Positions 17,645 to 26,615 of a DNA stretch of 64,000 bases are shown one piece after another. The number at the start of each line of letters is the position of its first letter. The stretch's first letter is position 1. The notes under the pieces are model-generated. The model saw nothing but the letters and a program-made list of their open reading frames with translations. It did not search any database and was not told the DNA's origin. The stretch spans positions 23,353-87,352 of the forward strand of contig BLLL01000004.1 of NCBI GenBank assembly GCA_013374015.1, in the 5' to 3' direction. Origin of the DNA: Candidatus Desulfovibrio kirbyi. Lineage in GTDB: Bacteria > Desulfobacterota > Desulfovibrionia > Desulfovibrionales > Desulfovibrionaceae. The translations under genes and the position numbers were made by a program.

Positions 17645-19630
17645 ATGGTAGGCAGATATTTGTTGGTTATTGTAGCGAGCATCGCGTGTTTGTGCGGCGG
17701 CCTGCGGACTGTTGCGGCAGCCTCTGTGCCGCTTGAAGCGGCATCGGCGTCCGGTATGCCGTTTTCGCCGATATTTACTTTTTTGCTGGACGAAGTGGGC
17801 GACATGACGGTTGAGGAAGTCGCCGCCCCGGCTACTGCCCGTGTCTTTAGCCCGCTCGCCGGTCTCAGGGCTGTGTCGGATAAAAACGGCGTTGTCTGGC
17901 TACGTTTTGAGCTTTCCTCCGCAATGTCAGGCTTTCTGGATATGGGTGAAAGTGTCCCTGGGGTTCCTCTGCTGTATGTTTCCCCATCCTCTGGTGGTCC
18001 ACAGGAATGGCGTGAGCAGCGCGCCGCTGGTCATAATCTGTTTTTATTGCCGCAATCAGAAGAAACTCTGACGTGCCTTGTGCGTGTTGAGGGGGTACCC
18101 GGTCTGTGGTTCGCGCCTGTTTTGCGGGCGTGGCAGGACCTGCCCGGCAACTGGAGCCGGTTGTCGCGCGCAGCCGCCATGCTGGTGTTGGCGGTAGTGA
18201 TGGCGCTCTGTCTTTTGCGCGGCCTGTCTGAAAGTGGCCAGTGGCGCATTTGGGCCGCCTTGTATGTGAGCGTTGCGCTGGCGCAGGGAGTCATTGGCGT
18301 GCCCGCGTACAGCGGGGCGCATATCAGCTTTTATGAAGCGGCAGGCATAATGACGCCGGGCGTTGCCCTGATGCTGTTGCCGCATGTGGGGCGTCACCTG
18401 ATAAACGCGCGGGGCCGTTCCCGTGTGCTGGATATTCAGTTTCTGCTGCTGTCATTGCCTGGCGCGTTGCTTGCGCTGATGCCGTTTTTGCAGAATTTTA
18501 CATGGATGACGCGCTACCTGGAATTGTGGCCTGTGGGCATGCTACTTTTTGTTCCAAGCGCGCTTGGGGCGTGCATTATGGGCTTCAATGGCGCCGGCCG
18601 GTTTCTGTTCGGCTGTATTCTTCCCCCTGTGTTTGCCGTTGCGGGGGTACTGGGTTTGCAGAGCGAATATCCTGCCTGCCTGTCGGCCTCGCTCCCGCTC
18701 TGGGGCGTGGCGTTAAGCGCCATGCTCATTGCCGCGATGGCCAGATCGCGGGAGTTTGCTGAAAATACTATCGTGCCTGAGGGCAAGGCGGTTTCAGCTT
18801 TGTCCGGTACGGGAGAAGCGCTGGACGATCCAAATCTGCGCCTGATCGCGCCGTCGCTCAGTTCCGACGGCGAGCAGCAGTTTGTCCTTCACAGCGGGTC
18901 CGCGGACTGCGTTTCCGCAGAGTCTCTGGCGGACAGTTTGCGTCAGCCTGTGGAGCGTCTGTTGCAGGAGGGCGTTGCCCTGGAGCGTTGCGCCCTGCCG
19001 CCGGCAGCGCGGCAATATGTGGAAAACATGCTGAACTCCGGCAGAAATATGGCGACAATCATCGACGAACAGGCAGGGTGCGGAAAATTTCCCCAAGCGC
19101 CTTCCGCGCCTTTCAATCTTCAGCATTTGATGCGTGAAGCCCACGACACGGTCGTTTCGATTGCGGATGCGGAGACGACAAGTGCGGAAGATTCCGGAAT
19201 CCTTGCGCCGCCGGAAGTTGTTGATGCTCCTGCGGGGCGGCCGCCATTGCCGGAGCTGACAACGCCCGAAAAAATAACCGACGATGCCGCGTTGCTGACT
19301 ATCGCCGAGCCGATTGCGGCTTCTCCCGAACCCGCGCCGCGACAGACGGCTGACGATACGAATATACAGCTTGTGCAACGGTTGGACAGCGCCATGCAGG
19401 ACGCACATGATGGCATTCGTATACGCTGCGCTTCCCTGGTAGGTGAAGCGGCCAGGCGCATTGCCGAAGAATCTGACGCGTACGGACTGAGAGTGCTTGC
19501 GCGCATGGCAAGGTGTGTTGAAAAGGCTGCCGGAGCGAATGATGTGGCTGCGATCAATGATCTTTTGCCGGATCTTGTTGCAACTGTTGAGCGTACCCGC
19601 ATTGCTATTGCTGTTATGTCGAAAAAATAA
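17645..19630 (+). CDS. 7TM sensor-like membrane protein (7TMR-DISM type), no output enzyme
   Basis: A 661-residue protein with a signal peptide (about 1-27), an extracytoplasmic beta-rich domain (about 28-175, KNGVVWLRFEL and a ligand-domain-like WREQRAAGHN), seven hydrophobic segments (about 180-380) and a long cytoplasmic tail. That is the plan of 7TMR-DISM receptors. The tail has no kinase, GGDEF or phosphatase motif. Its last 90 residues are helical and might be HPt-like but lack an obvious phospho-His motif. ATG 17645 opens directly into the signal peptide. The gene lies between ccm and the cardiolipin synthase; its partner is unknown. Confidence 0.65.
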   Translation: MVGRYLLVIVASIACLCGGLRTVAAASVPLEAASASGMPFSPIFTFLLDEVGDMTVEEVAAPATARVFSPLAGLRAVSDKNGVVWLRFELSSAMSGFLDMGESVPGVPLLYVSPSSGGPQEWREQRAAGHNLFLLPQSEETLTCLVRVEGVPGLWFAPVLRAWQDLPGNWSRLSRAAAMLVLAVVMALCLLRGLSESGQWRIWAALYVSVALAQGVIGVPAYSGAHISFYEAAGIMTPGVALMLLPHVGRHLINARGRSRVLDIQFLLLSLPGALLALMPFLQNFTWMTRYLELWPVGMLLFVPSALGACIMGFNGAGRFLFGCILPPVFAVAGVLGLQSEYPACLSASLPLWGVALSAMLIAAMARSREFAENTIVPEGKAVSALSGTGEALDDPNLRLIAPSLSSDGEQQFVLHSGSADCVSAESLADSLRQPVERLLQEGVALERCALPPAARQYVENMLNSGRNMATIIDEQAGCGKFPQAPSAPFNLQHLMREAHDTVVSIADAETTSAEDSGILAPPEVVDAPAGRPPLPELTTPEKITDDAALLTIAEPIAASPEPAPRQTADDTNIQLVQRLDSAMQDAHDGIRIRCASLVGEAARRIAEESDAYGLRVLARMARCVEKAAGANDVAAINDLLPDLVATVERTRIAIAVMSKK

Positions 19631-19644
19631 GAGGCGGAATCTGC

Positions 19645-21057
19645 GTGCGATTTGAGGGTATGCTGGCAATGCTTTTGCAATCTTTGGGGCTTGTGGCCGT
19701 ATATGCGCTTTCATGGGCGGCGGTTTGCCATGCTCTTTTGTGCAAGCGAAACCCGCGCTCCGCCTTTGGCTGGGCGGTAACGTCGTTGTTTTTGCCGATT
19801 TTGGGGCCGCTTTTTTACGTCCTTTTTGGAGTCAGCAGGGCTGAAAGCCGCGGCAGCAGAATCATACGGCATTTTAGCGGCGCGTACCCGTGCGGCGCGC
19901 AAATCTTTTCTGAACCACTGCCGGCAAGCCCTGTCGAACTTCCGGGACGTCGTTTGACGCCCTGGTCACTTTGTGCCGGAAATACCCTGTTGCCCCTGTA
20001 CAACGGCGACGAGGCCTATCCCGCCATGCTCAAGGCCATAGAGCAGGCCAAACGGCAGGTGTTTCTGGCAACGTATATTTTTAATGACGGGAGCGTGAGC
20101 GCGGCTTTTGTGGAGGAGCTTTTGGCTGCCGTCGCGCGGGGTGTGGATGTGCGCGTGCTTGTGGACGGTGTGGGCATGTTGTATTCATGGCATAAACCAT
20201 TGAAAAAACTTGCCGAGCATAATGTACCTACCGCGACATTTTTACCGCCCAGGCTTTTACCGCCAAGTTTCGGCGTTAACCTGCGCAATCACAGAAAGCT
20301 TCTTGTTTGTGACGGTGTTGCCTTTACAGGCGGTATGAATATTTCTGACAACAATCTGCAAAGCTGTGGCAAAAACTGTGTGCAGGATATGCATTTTCAG
20401 TGCATGGGGCCTGTTGTCGGACAATTAAGCCATGCCTTTTTGCAAAATTGGAGTTTTGCCAGCGGACAGGACGATTATTTGCCTTTTGAAAGCCCATCGC
20501 CTGTGGGGCACAGTTATTGTCGCATTGTGATGGACGGGCCCGCGACAGATACGGACGTTTTGAATGATCTGTACTGCGGCGTCATAAATGCCGCGCGGCA
20601 TACGATCAGGATAATGACCCCCTATTTTCTGCCGTCGCATGAGCTTGTGTCCAGTTTGCGTTCCGCGGCATTCCGCAGCGTGGATGTGCGGGTGGTATTG
20701 CCGGCAAAAAACAATCTGCCGTTTGTTCATTGGGGCATGTTGCGTCTTTTGCCGACGCTCCTTGATGCCGGAGTGCGTGTCTGGTTGCAGCCTGCCCCGT
20801 TTGCTCATACAAAACTGCTGACCATTGACGGAGAGTATTGCCAGATAGGCTCTGCAAACTTGGATGTGCGCAGTCTGCGCCTGAACTTTGAACTGAATAT
20901 GGAAGTTTTTGACCGGAGCCTGCACGAACAACTGGCCGCGCATATAGACAAGATCATTGCAAAAAGCCATGAAATAACTTTTTTTGAGCTTAAGGCGCAG
21001 TCCTTGCCTGTCAGGCTGCGCAACGCCGCCTGCTGGGTGTTTTCGCCGTATTTGTAG
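19645..21057 (+). CDS. Cardiolipin synthase (phospholipase D family)
   Basis: Membrane enzyme that condenses phosphatidylglycerol to cardiolipin. The 470-residue product has two N-terminal hydrophobic helices with the PLDc_N-type motif (RNPRSAFGWAVTSLFLPILG) and two HKD sites: HRKLLVCDGVAFTGG and HTKLLTIDGEYCQIGSAN. Both keep His, Lys and Asp. The start is GTG 19645 behind GAGG; an ATG at 19660 is possible. It begins 15 bases after the 7TM gene and may be co-transcribed with it. Confidence 0.92.
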   Translation: MRFEGMLAMLLQSLGLVAVYALSWAAVCHALLCKRNPRSAFGWAVTSLFLPILGPLFYVLFGVSRAESRGSRIIRHFSGAYPCGAQIFSEPLPASPVELPGRRLTPWSLCAGNTLLPLYNGDEAYPAMLKAIEQAKRQVFLATYIFNDGSVSAAFVEELLAAVARGVDVRVLVDGVGMLYSWHKPLKKLAEHNVPTATFLPPRLLPPSFGVNLRNHRKLLVCDGVAFTGGMNISDNNLQSCGKNCVQDMHFQCMGPVVGQLSHAFLQNWSFASGQDDYLPFESPSPVGHSYCRIVMDGPATDTDVLNDLYCGVINAARHTIRIMTPYFLPSHELVSSLRSAAFRSVDVRVVLPAKNNLPFVHWGMLRLLPTLLDAGVRVWLQPAPFAHTKLLTIDGEYCQIGSANLDVRSLRLNFELNMEVFDRSLHEQLAAHIDKIIAKSHEITFFELKAQSLPVRLRNAACWVFSPYL

Positions 21058-21066
21058 CTTGCCCCG

Positions 21067-21129
21067 TTACGAGCCCGCGCGCAGGCAGTCAACGGCGTAC
21101 TTGATGTCGTCAGGAGTGTGTGTTGCCAT
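21067..21129 (-). pseudogene. Twenty-codon C-terminal-like gene remnant at tRNA-Ser 3' end
   Basis: Directly behind the CCA end of tRNA-Ser the minus strand reads MATHTPDDIKYAVDCLRAGS and stops. The helical THTPDDIKYAVDCLR pattern resembles the C-terminus of PLP-dependent acyltransferases or aminotransferases. There is no ribosome site, because the tRNA gene abuts it. It may be the tail of a gene cut off at the tRNA, or chance. Confidence 0.25.
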
Positions 21130-21130
21130 T

Positions 21131-21225
21131 TGGCGGAGGGAGTGGGATTTGAACCCACGTACCGGTTATTAACCGGTAACTCGTTTTCGAGACGAGCGCG
21201 TTACGGCCAACTTCGCTATCCCTCC
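21131..21225 (-). tRNA. tRNA-Ser (CGA)
   Basis: A 95-base class II tRNA. The acceptor GGAGGGA pairs with TCCCTCC, followed by discriminator G and an encoded CCA (131-133 on the plus strand). The anticodon stem CTCGT/ACGAG holds loop CTCGAAA with anticodon CGA, reading UCG. A long variable arm (TACCGGTTAATAACCGGTA) is typical of serine tRNAs. The T arm is GTGGG TTCAAAT CCCAC. Confidence 0.97.
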
Positions 21226-21282
21226 GCGACACGGATACATAACGCACTGTGCGAACAATGGCAATGCGCAGATTGGCAATTT

Positions 21283-21963
21283 TCACACGCGCCATGAGGC
21301 GTCCACAATACGCGCTGATTCGCGCAGCAAACGCAGCGCGGATTCGGGCACAAAATACTTCAGACTGCGTCCGGCAAGCCACAGGTTACGCAAATAGGAG
21401 GCGCTCACATCCAAACGCGGCAAGGACAAAAAATACGCCAGCCCGCCTCCTGTCAGCGACATGCAACGCGCATCCGGCACGCTGGAAGGGCGCTCTTTCG
21501 CGTTCGGCCAAAACGACCGCGCTGTCTCCACAAAATCTTTTACAGTGTCTTTATGGCGTGGTACAATAACAAAATGACACAAAGACGGCAGTTCATTGCC
21601 CCTGTGCCAGCTTGGCAACAATGTAAAATCAGGGCTGCCCAAAACAAAATAAAAAGTCGTGTCCGGCGCTGCCTTGCGGCAGTCCCGCAATGTGCTCCAA
21701 GTGTACGACGCCCCATCGCGTAACACTTCCTGACGGTTACAGCGCAAAAAAGGCATATCCGCGACAGCGGCATCCACCATGTCAGCCCGCAGATTAAAAG
21801 GCAGAAGATGCGCAATATCCTTGTGCGGCGGTCTGGCGCAGGGCATCAGATCCACACCGTCAACCATCCCCCCCAATACCTCAAACACTTCAACCGCCAG
21901 GCGCAGATGCCCGATATGCGGTGGATTGAAGCTGCCGCCCAGAATAGCCCTTCCCTTTTGCAT
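21283..21963 (-). CDS. nadD: Nicotinate-nucleotide adenylyltransferase
   Basis: Makes deamido-NAD from nicotinate mononucleotide and ATP in NAD synthesis. The N-terminus has the nucleotidyltransferase motif GGSFNPPHIGH (9-19), and the C-terminal part has LDVSASYLRN, matching the (I/V)SST.IR segment with one substitution. Its 226 residues are normal length. The start codon directly follows the proA stop (TGAATG), so it is coupled to proA. Confidence 0.93.
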   Translation of the reverse strand: MQKGRAILGGSFNPPHIGHLRLAVEVFEVLGGMVDGVDLMPCARPPHKDIAHLLPFNLRADMVDAAVADMPFLRCNRQEVLRDGASYTWSTLRDCRKAAPDTTFYFVLGSPDFTLLPSWHRGNELPSLCHFVIVPRHKDTVKDFVETARSFWPNAKERPSSVPDARCMSLTGGGLAYFLSLPRLDVSASYLRNLWLAGRSLKYFVPESALRLLRESARIVDASWRV

Positions 21964-23223
21964 TCAGCCACGCACCTGCCCCTGACCCTCAACCACAAAT
22001 TTTGTGGTGGTCAACTCCTTCACGCCCATTGGCCCGTAAGCGTGGAGTTTTGAAGTGGAAATGCCGATTTCCGCGCCAAGGCCAAGCTGCCCACCGTCAT
22101 TAAAACGGCTTGACGCATTGACGGCCACCATGGAGGCGTCCGCCTCACGCAGAAAACGCCGGGCATTATCGTCATTGCGGGTACAAATGACCTCCGTGTG
22201 CTGGGAGCCGTATCTGGCAATATGTTCCAGCGCCTCGTCCAGGCCGTCGACCACACAGACAGCCAGGATCAAATCGTGAAACTCCTGGCCAAGGTCGTCA
22301 GGCTTCTGGGCAACCGCTCCAATCCCCAGAAAGGGCAAAGAACGCGGACACGCCCGAAATTCCACTCCTGCAGGAGCGAGTTTCGCGGCAACCATCGGCA
22401 AAAATCGTTCCGCAAGGTCTTTGTGTACCAGAAGGCACTCCAGCGCGTTGCACACGCCGGGACGCTGTACCTTGCCGTTAAAAACTATGTCCAGCGCCTG
22501 GTCAACATCCGCATCCGCATCCGCAAACGCGTGACATACCCCCTTGAAATGCTTGAGCACCGGCATGACGGCCGTTTCTGTGACGGCGCGCACAAGCCTT
22601 TCTCCGCCACGCGGGATTATCACATCAATGCAGTCGCCAAGTTTGCACAAGGCCGTCACGGCCGATCTGTCCGTAACCATAACAAGCTGTGCCGCGGCAG
22701 AGGGCAGCGTTGCTTCAGTCAGCGCCTCCTGCAAAACCTCGGCCAGGGCAATATTGGAATGCAGGGCATCGCTACCGCCGCGCAAAATCACCGCGTTGCC
22801 GGCCTTAAGGCACAAAATGGCCGCGTCAAGGGTAACATTTGGCCTGGATTCATAAATCATGGCGATAACGCCCAAGGGAATGCGCATGCGGCATACGCGC
22901 AGACCGTTCGGACGCTCACACGGCTGTTCCCTGGTGCCCACAGGATCGGGCAGCTCCGCCACATGGAGACAGGCTGCCCGCATTTCCTCAATGATTTTCT
23001 GAGTCAGCGTGAGTCTGTCAAGGCGGGCAGCGTCCATGCCTGAGGCATGCGCCGCATCCATATCCTTTATATTGGCCGCTAGGATCTTGTTTGCATCCCG
23101 CAAAAGCAGGCCCGCAAGAATCTTCAATGCAGAGTTTTTCTGTTTAGAGGACGCAGCGCTCATGCGCCTTGCCGCTTCCCTTGCGCGCGCGCCCATTTGC
23201 GCCATTTCTTCAGATATTGACAT
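21964..23223 (-). CDS. proA: Gamma-glutamyl phosphate reductase
   Basis: NADPH-dependent reductase making glutamate-5-semialdehyde for proline synthesis. The 419-residue product carries the ProA/aldehyde-dehydrogenase signatures YESRPNVTLDAA, GGERLVRAV and the catalytic-cysteine segment RPGVCNALE. No proB is nearby. It is the first gene of the proA-nadD minus-strand pair and diverges from the TPR-iorAB operon, with about 100 bases between them. Confidence 0.96.
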   Translation of the reverse strand: MSISEEMAQMGARAREAARRMSAASSKQKNSALKILAGLLLRDANKILAANIKDMDAAHASGMDAARLDRLTLTQKIIEEMRAACLHVAELPDPVGTREQPCERPNGLRVCRMRIPLGVIAMIYESRPNVTLDAAILCLKAGNAVILRGGSDALHSNIALAEVLQEALTEATLPSAAAQLVMVTDRSAVTALCKLGDCIDVIIPRGGERLVRAVTETAVMPVLKHFKGVCHAFADADADVDQALDIVFNGKVQRPGVCNALECLLVHKDLAERFLPMVAAKLAPAGVEFRACPRSLPFLGIGAVAQKPDDLGQEFHDLILAVCVVDGLDEALEHIARYGSQHTEVICTRNDDNARRFLREADASMVAVNASSRFNDGGQLGLGAEIGISTSKLHAYGPMGVKELTTTKFVVEGQGQVRG

Positions 23224-23251
23224 GCCAACTCCTTATAGTGTCGACAGATAT

Positions 23252-23281
23252 TTGACAAAAAAGCAGGTTTGCGCCTATAAT
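23252..23281 (+). promoter_or_regulatory. Near-consensus sigma-70 promoter of the TPR-iorAB operon
   Basis: TTGACA (23252-23257) and TATAAT (23276-23281) are both perfect and separated by 18 bases. They lie about 45 bases before the TPR gene's start and drive toward TPR-iorA-iorB. This is the strongest promoter match I see in the window, so the operon may be expressed constitutively. Confidence 0.8.
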
Positions 23282-23325
23282 GCAAACCTAACAGTCCGTT
23301 ATTGTCCCTCAGGAGTTTTTGATAC

Positions 23326-24018
23326 ATGAATCCGCAAAAGAATCAAGAATCGTCACAACTGCTTCACGACCTGCAAACAGAAGTCAGCGCCGAAAGCGCG
23401 CCGCTTCTGCGTTTTATTCTGAACAACGCTTCGGTCATCGCAACTGCGGCAATTATTTTTTTGCTGGCGCTGGGCGGCACTGGAATCTGGCGCCGGCACG
23501 CAGCCCAAAAGAATGATGAGGCAACACAAGCTCTCACACGTATTATGCTGACCTACAAAGGCGCTGACCGTATAAAAGCCTTGCAGAACCTGTCGGCGCC
23601 GGACGCGATAAAATTTTCCGTGTATTTTGCGCTGGGACAGAGCGCTCTGGAAAATGGAGACTATGCCATTGCCGCCCGCGCCTATGCTGACGCCGCTGCC
23701 GCAGACAGGGAAGGCGTCCTTGGATTGACAGCGGCGCTGGGTGAGGCCGGTGCGCTACTGAAAGCGGAAAAATACTCGGACGCCCTGAATCTGCTGCAGG
23801 AACTGTATGCGAAAATAAAGCCGACAAGCCAAACGATCCAGCTTCGTCAAATGCTGGCTGAAGCCGCTGCAATGGCCGGAAAAACAGATTTGGCCGCGCA
23901 AACCTATCAGGCGCTGGCAAACGACCTGCCCGGCCTTGAGGGCGCGTACTTTCGGACGCGCGCAACCGCTCTGGGGGAAAAACCCGCGCCCGACAGCGCC
24001 GGCAGCGAGGGCAAATAA
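23326..24018 (+). CDS. TPR-containing membrane-anchored protein (YfgM-like)
   Basis: A 230-residue protein with one membrane helix (ASVIATAAIIFLLALGG, about 35-52) and a C-terminal domain with several TPR-type helices (ENGDYAIAARAYADAAAAD, AEKYSDALNLLQELYA). The layout resembles YfgM-type ancillary periplasmic TPR proteins. AGGAG precedes ATG 23326. The gene is followed at once by iorA, which probably reflects shared transcription rather than shared function. Confidence 0.75.
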   Translation: MNPQKNQESSQLLHDLQTEVSAESAPLLRFILNNASVIATAAIIFLLALGGTGIWRRHAAQKNDEATQALTRIMLTYKGADRIKALQNLSAPDAIKFSVYFALGQSALENGDYAIAARAYADAAAADREGVLGLTAALGEAGALLKAEKYSDALNLLQELYAKIKPTSQTIQLRQMLAEAAAMAGKTDLAAQTYQALANDLPGLEGAYFRTRATALGEKPAPDSAGSEGK

Positions 24019-24031
24019 GCTGGACAGCCCC

Positions 24032-25867
24032 TTGTTGCATGGCGCGCGTAACGAGCGCCACCTCCTGCTTGGCAATGAGGCTATTGTGCGCGGCGCCCTT
24101 GAGGCAGGCGTACACACGATTGCCTGCTATCCGGGTACGCCCTCCTCAGAAGTGCCCGACACGTTTTTGCGTCTTGGCGGAGAGGGACGGTATCGGCTGG
24201 AATATTCCGTCAATGAAAAAGTGGCCTTTGAAGTGGCCGCCGGCGCGGCGCTTGGCGGCGTTATGAGCCTTGTAACCATGAAGCATGTTGGGCTGAATGT
24301 GGCCGCCGATCCTCTGTTCACCTCGGCCTATATTGGCCTTCCCGGGGGCTTGGTGGCGCTCACGGCCGACGATCCGGGCTGTCACTCCAGCCAGAACGAG
24401 CAGGACAACCGCTGCTATGCGCGCTTTGCCTCTCTGCCCTGTTTTGAGCCGGCCTCCGCCCAGGAGGCAAAGGAGATGACCCGCGCGGCGTTTTTGCTTG
24501 CGCGCGATCTGCAACAGCCGGTCATGCTGCGCACGACAACGCGCGTCAATCACCTGCGCGGGCCGGTGGTCTTTGACAATCTGCCGGAATCCCAAGCGGT
24601 CATATCGTTCACGCGCGATCCGGCGCGCTTTGTGCCCGTGCCCGCAGTGGCGCGCAACCGCCACCGCGCGCTGGTTGATTCCATGAACAGGGCACGCGAT
24701 ATCGCTGAAACCAGCTCTTTTCTCTTGGAACGCGCGCAGCCGAACAGCGGTGTGGGCATTATTGCAAGCGGCATCGCGCGCAACTATCTGGCTGACGCGC
24801 TGTGGGCCTGCTGCTGGACAGACTGCGTGCGCGTGCTGGAACTTGGCATGACCTGGCCTTTGCCGGAACAGCGGATACGCGATTTCGCAAAAGGCTGCGA
24901 CCGCGTGCTGGTGCTCGAAGAAGGCATGTCCCTGCTCGAACAGAATGTGCGCGCCATTGTGCAGCGGCACGCCCTGCGCGTTCTTGTGGAGGGCAAGAAT
25001 GCGGAACTGACCGAGCAGGGAGAATATTCCACAGCGCTTGTGACACAGCGCCTTTCCGCATTTTTGAACCGTCCCTGTCCCACGCGGCCCGCGCGACCGG
25101 CACAATCCGCGAGTCTGCCGGGGCGTCCGCCCAACCTCTGTCCAGGCTGCTCGCACCGCGCCGTTTACTATGCCGTGCGTCAGGTGTTTGGCGACGAGGC
25201 CGCCTACTCAAGCGACATCGGCTGTTATACCTTGGGCTTGCTGCCCCCCTTGCGCATGGCGGACTTCCTGGTGTGTATGGGTTCGTCTGTCTCTGCCGGC
25301 TGTGGTTTTGCAAAAGCCTCAGGTGCGCCTGTCGTTGCCTTTATCGGCGACTCCACGTTTTTCCATTCCGGCATGACAGGCCTTGCCAACGCTGTTTTTA
25401 ACAGGCACGACCTCCTCCTTGTCATACTGGACAACGGCACGACAGCCATGACCGGACATCAGCCAAATCCCGGTATGGCCCAGTCCGTGCTGGGAAAAAA
25501 TTCTGTCCATATTGATATTGAAGCCATTGTGCGCGCTTTGGGCGTTACAGAGTGCGCAAAAGTCAGGGCGTTTGCTCTTAAAGCCGTGACAAGGGCGCTG
25601 GAAAAAATGAAGCCACTGCGCGGAGTGCGCGTGCTGATAGCGGAAGAACCCTGCGTCCTTTACGCGCGCCGTCAACTGAAAAAACAGCGCGTAACCGTTG
25701 CGGAAGTCGTGCAACAGGGCGAGGAGGCGCAGCGCTGCCTCAAACAACTGGCGTGTCCGGCCTTTTATCTAAACGGCGATCAACTTGCTGTGGACAGCAC
25801 CCTGTGTTCCGGCTGCATGGTCTGCCTGCAAATCGCCCCCACAGTCTTCAAAAGCAGAAAATGCTGA
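24032..25867 (+). CDS. iorA: Indolepyruvate:ferredoxin oxidoreductase, alpha subunit
   Basis: Thiamine-pyrophosphate enzyme that oxidatively decarboxylates aryl pyruvates from aromatic amino acids to acyl-CoA, passing electrons to ferredoxin. Recognisable parts are LLLGNEAIVRGALEAGV, CYPGTPSSE, the TPP-domain motif GDSTFFHSG and LDNGTTAMTGHQPNPG. The C-terminal ferredoxin segment, normally two CxxCxxC...CP clusters, is eroded. The first has only RCLKQLACPA. The second is CSGCMVCLQIAP, with Ala before Pro where Cys is expected, and ends soon after. Electron transfer may therefore use fewer clusters. The start is uncertain: TTG 24032 is the best in-frame choice, and a CTG at 24020 is possible. 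It overlaps iorB by 7 bases. Confidence 0.9.
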   Translation: MLHGARNERHLLLGNEAIVRGALEAGVHTIACYPGTPSSEVPDTFLRLGGEGRYRLEYSVNEKVAFEVAAGAALGGVMSLVTMKHVGLNVAADPLFTSAYIGLPGGLVALTADDPGCHSSQNEQDNRCYARFASLPCFEPASAQEAKEMTRAAFLLARDLQQPVMLRTTTRVNHLRGPVVFDNLPESQAVISFTRDPARFVPVPAVARNRHRALVDSMNRARDIAETSSFLLERAQPNSGVGIIASGIARNYLADALWACCWTDCVRVLELGMTWPLPEQRIRDFAKGCDRVLVLEEGMSLLEQNVRAIVQRHALRVLVEGKNAELTEQGEYSTALVTQRLSAFLNRPCPTRPARPAQSASLPGRPPNLCPGCSHRAVYYAVRQVFGDEAAYSSDIGCYTLGLLPPLRMADFLVCMGSSVSAGCGFAKASGAPVVAFIGDSTFFHSGMTGLANAVFNRHDLLLVILDNGTTAMTGHQPNPGMAQSVLGKNSVHIDIEAIVRALGVTECAKVRAFALKAVTRALEKMKPLRGVRVLIAEEPCVLYARRQLKKQRVTVAEVVQQGEEAQRCLKQLACPAFYLNGDQLAVDSTLCSGCMVCLQIAPTVFKSRKC

Positions 25868-26475
25868 CGGTTACTCCTGTGAACGCAAAGCGACTGCGGA
25901 TATATTTTACAGGCGTGGGCGGACAGGGGACTCTGACGGCCACCACACTGCTTGCGAACGCCGCCGTGCTGACCAATATTGCCGTGGTTGCCGGAGAGGT
26001 TCATGGCATGGCCCAACGTGGTGGCGTTGTGGAATCCGTACTGCTTTTGGGCGGCTGGCGCTCCCCGAAACTGGATATTGGCGAAGCCGACATTCTGCTC
26101 GGCTTTGAACCGCTGGAAACACTGCGCGGCCTGCCCTACCTGCGGACCGGCGGCGCGGTTTTTTCAAGCGCTGACCGCCTGCCGCCGCTCAGTGTTTCTT
26201 TGGGGCAGGCAACGTACCCGGAGATGGCCTTTATTGAAGAACAGACAAATCTGGTTGCGCGCCGTTCCTGGTTTTTGCCGTGCAGACGACTCGGCGCTGA
26301 GGCCGGCTCCGTTCAAAGCGGCAACACGGCGCTGCTGGGCGCGGCGTGCGCCTCCGGCCTGCTGCCTTTCGGAACGGACGCCCTGCAAGAGGCTATTACA
26401 AAATTTTTGCCCCCAAAAGCACAGGAAAGCAATTTCAGGGCGCTTACACTGGGCATGGCTTTTCAGAAAAGTTGA
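25861..26475 (+). CDS. iorB: Indolepyruvate:ferredoxin oxidoreductase, beta subunit
   Basis: Gamma-domain subunit of the 2-oxoacid oxidoreductase family that pairs with IorA. The 204-residue product has the family motif GVGGQGTLTATTLLA near the N-terminus, and GEVHGMAQRGGVV. ATG 25861 lies inside the last codons of iorA (ATGCTGA overlap). It is the last gene of the operon. The 140 bases that follow, up to nrdD, contain no gene. Confidence 0.93.
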   Translation: MLTVTPVNAKRLRIYFTGVGGQGTLTATTLLANAAVLTNIAVVAGEVHGMAQRGGVVESVLLLGGWRSPKLDIGEADILLGFEPLETLRGLPYLRTGGAVFSSADRLPPLSVSLGQATYPEMAFIEEQTNLVARRSWFLPCRRLGAEAGSVQSGNTALLGAACASGLLPFGTDALQEAITKFLPPKAQESNFRALTLGMAFQKS

Positions 26476-26615
26476 GTCCATAGTCTTTGCAGCTGTAGAG
26501 CTGTTTTCCTCAAATGATCGCTGCGAACGTGAAACTTTCTAACTAGACAGTTTCTAGAATTTGATGTATTTCTCCAATTTCCTGATACCACACCGCAACA
26601 CCCTAGGAGTTTTCC

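Noticed and set aside
18794..19714. A 306-codon minus-strand frame opposite the 7TM gene tail
   Set aside because: It has no ribosome site and the composition of a codon-shadow; it lies antisense to the continuous frame of the 7TM gene.
23936..24031. A longer iorA start from 23936
   Set aside because: It would lie inside the TPR gene, and its residues do not resemble an IorA N-terminus.
24146..25156. A 336-codon minus-strand frame opposite iorA
   Set aside because: It is antisense to iorA, whose TPP-enzyme motifs are unambiguous.
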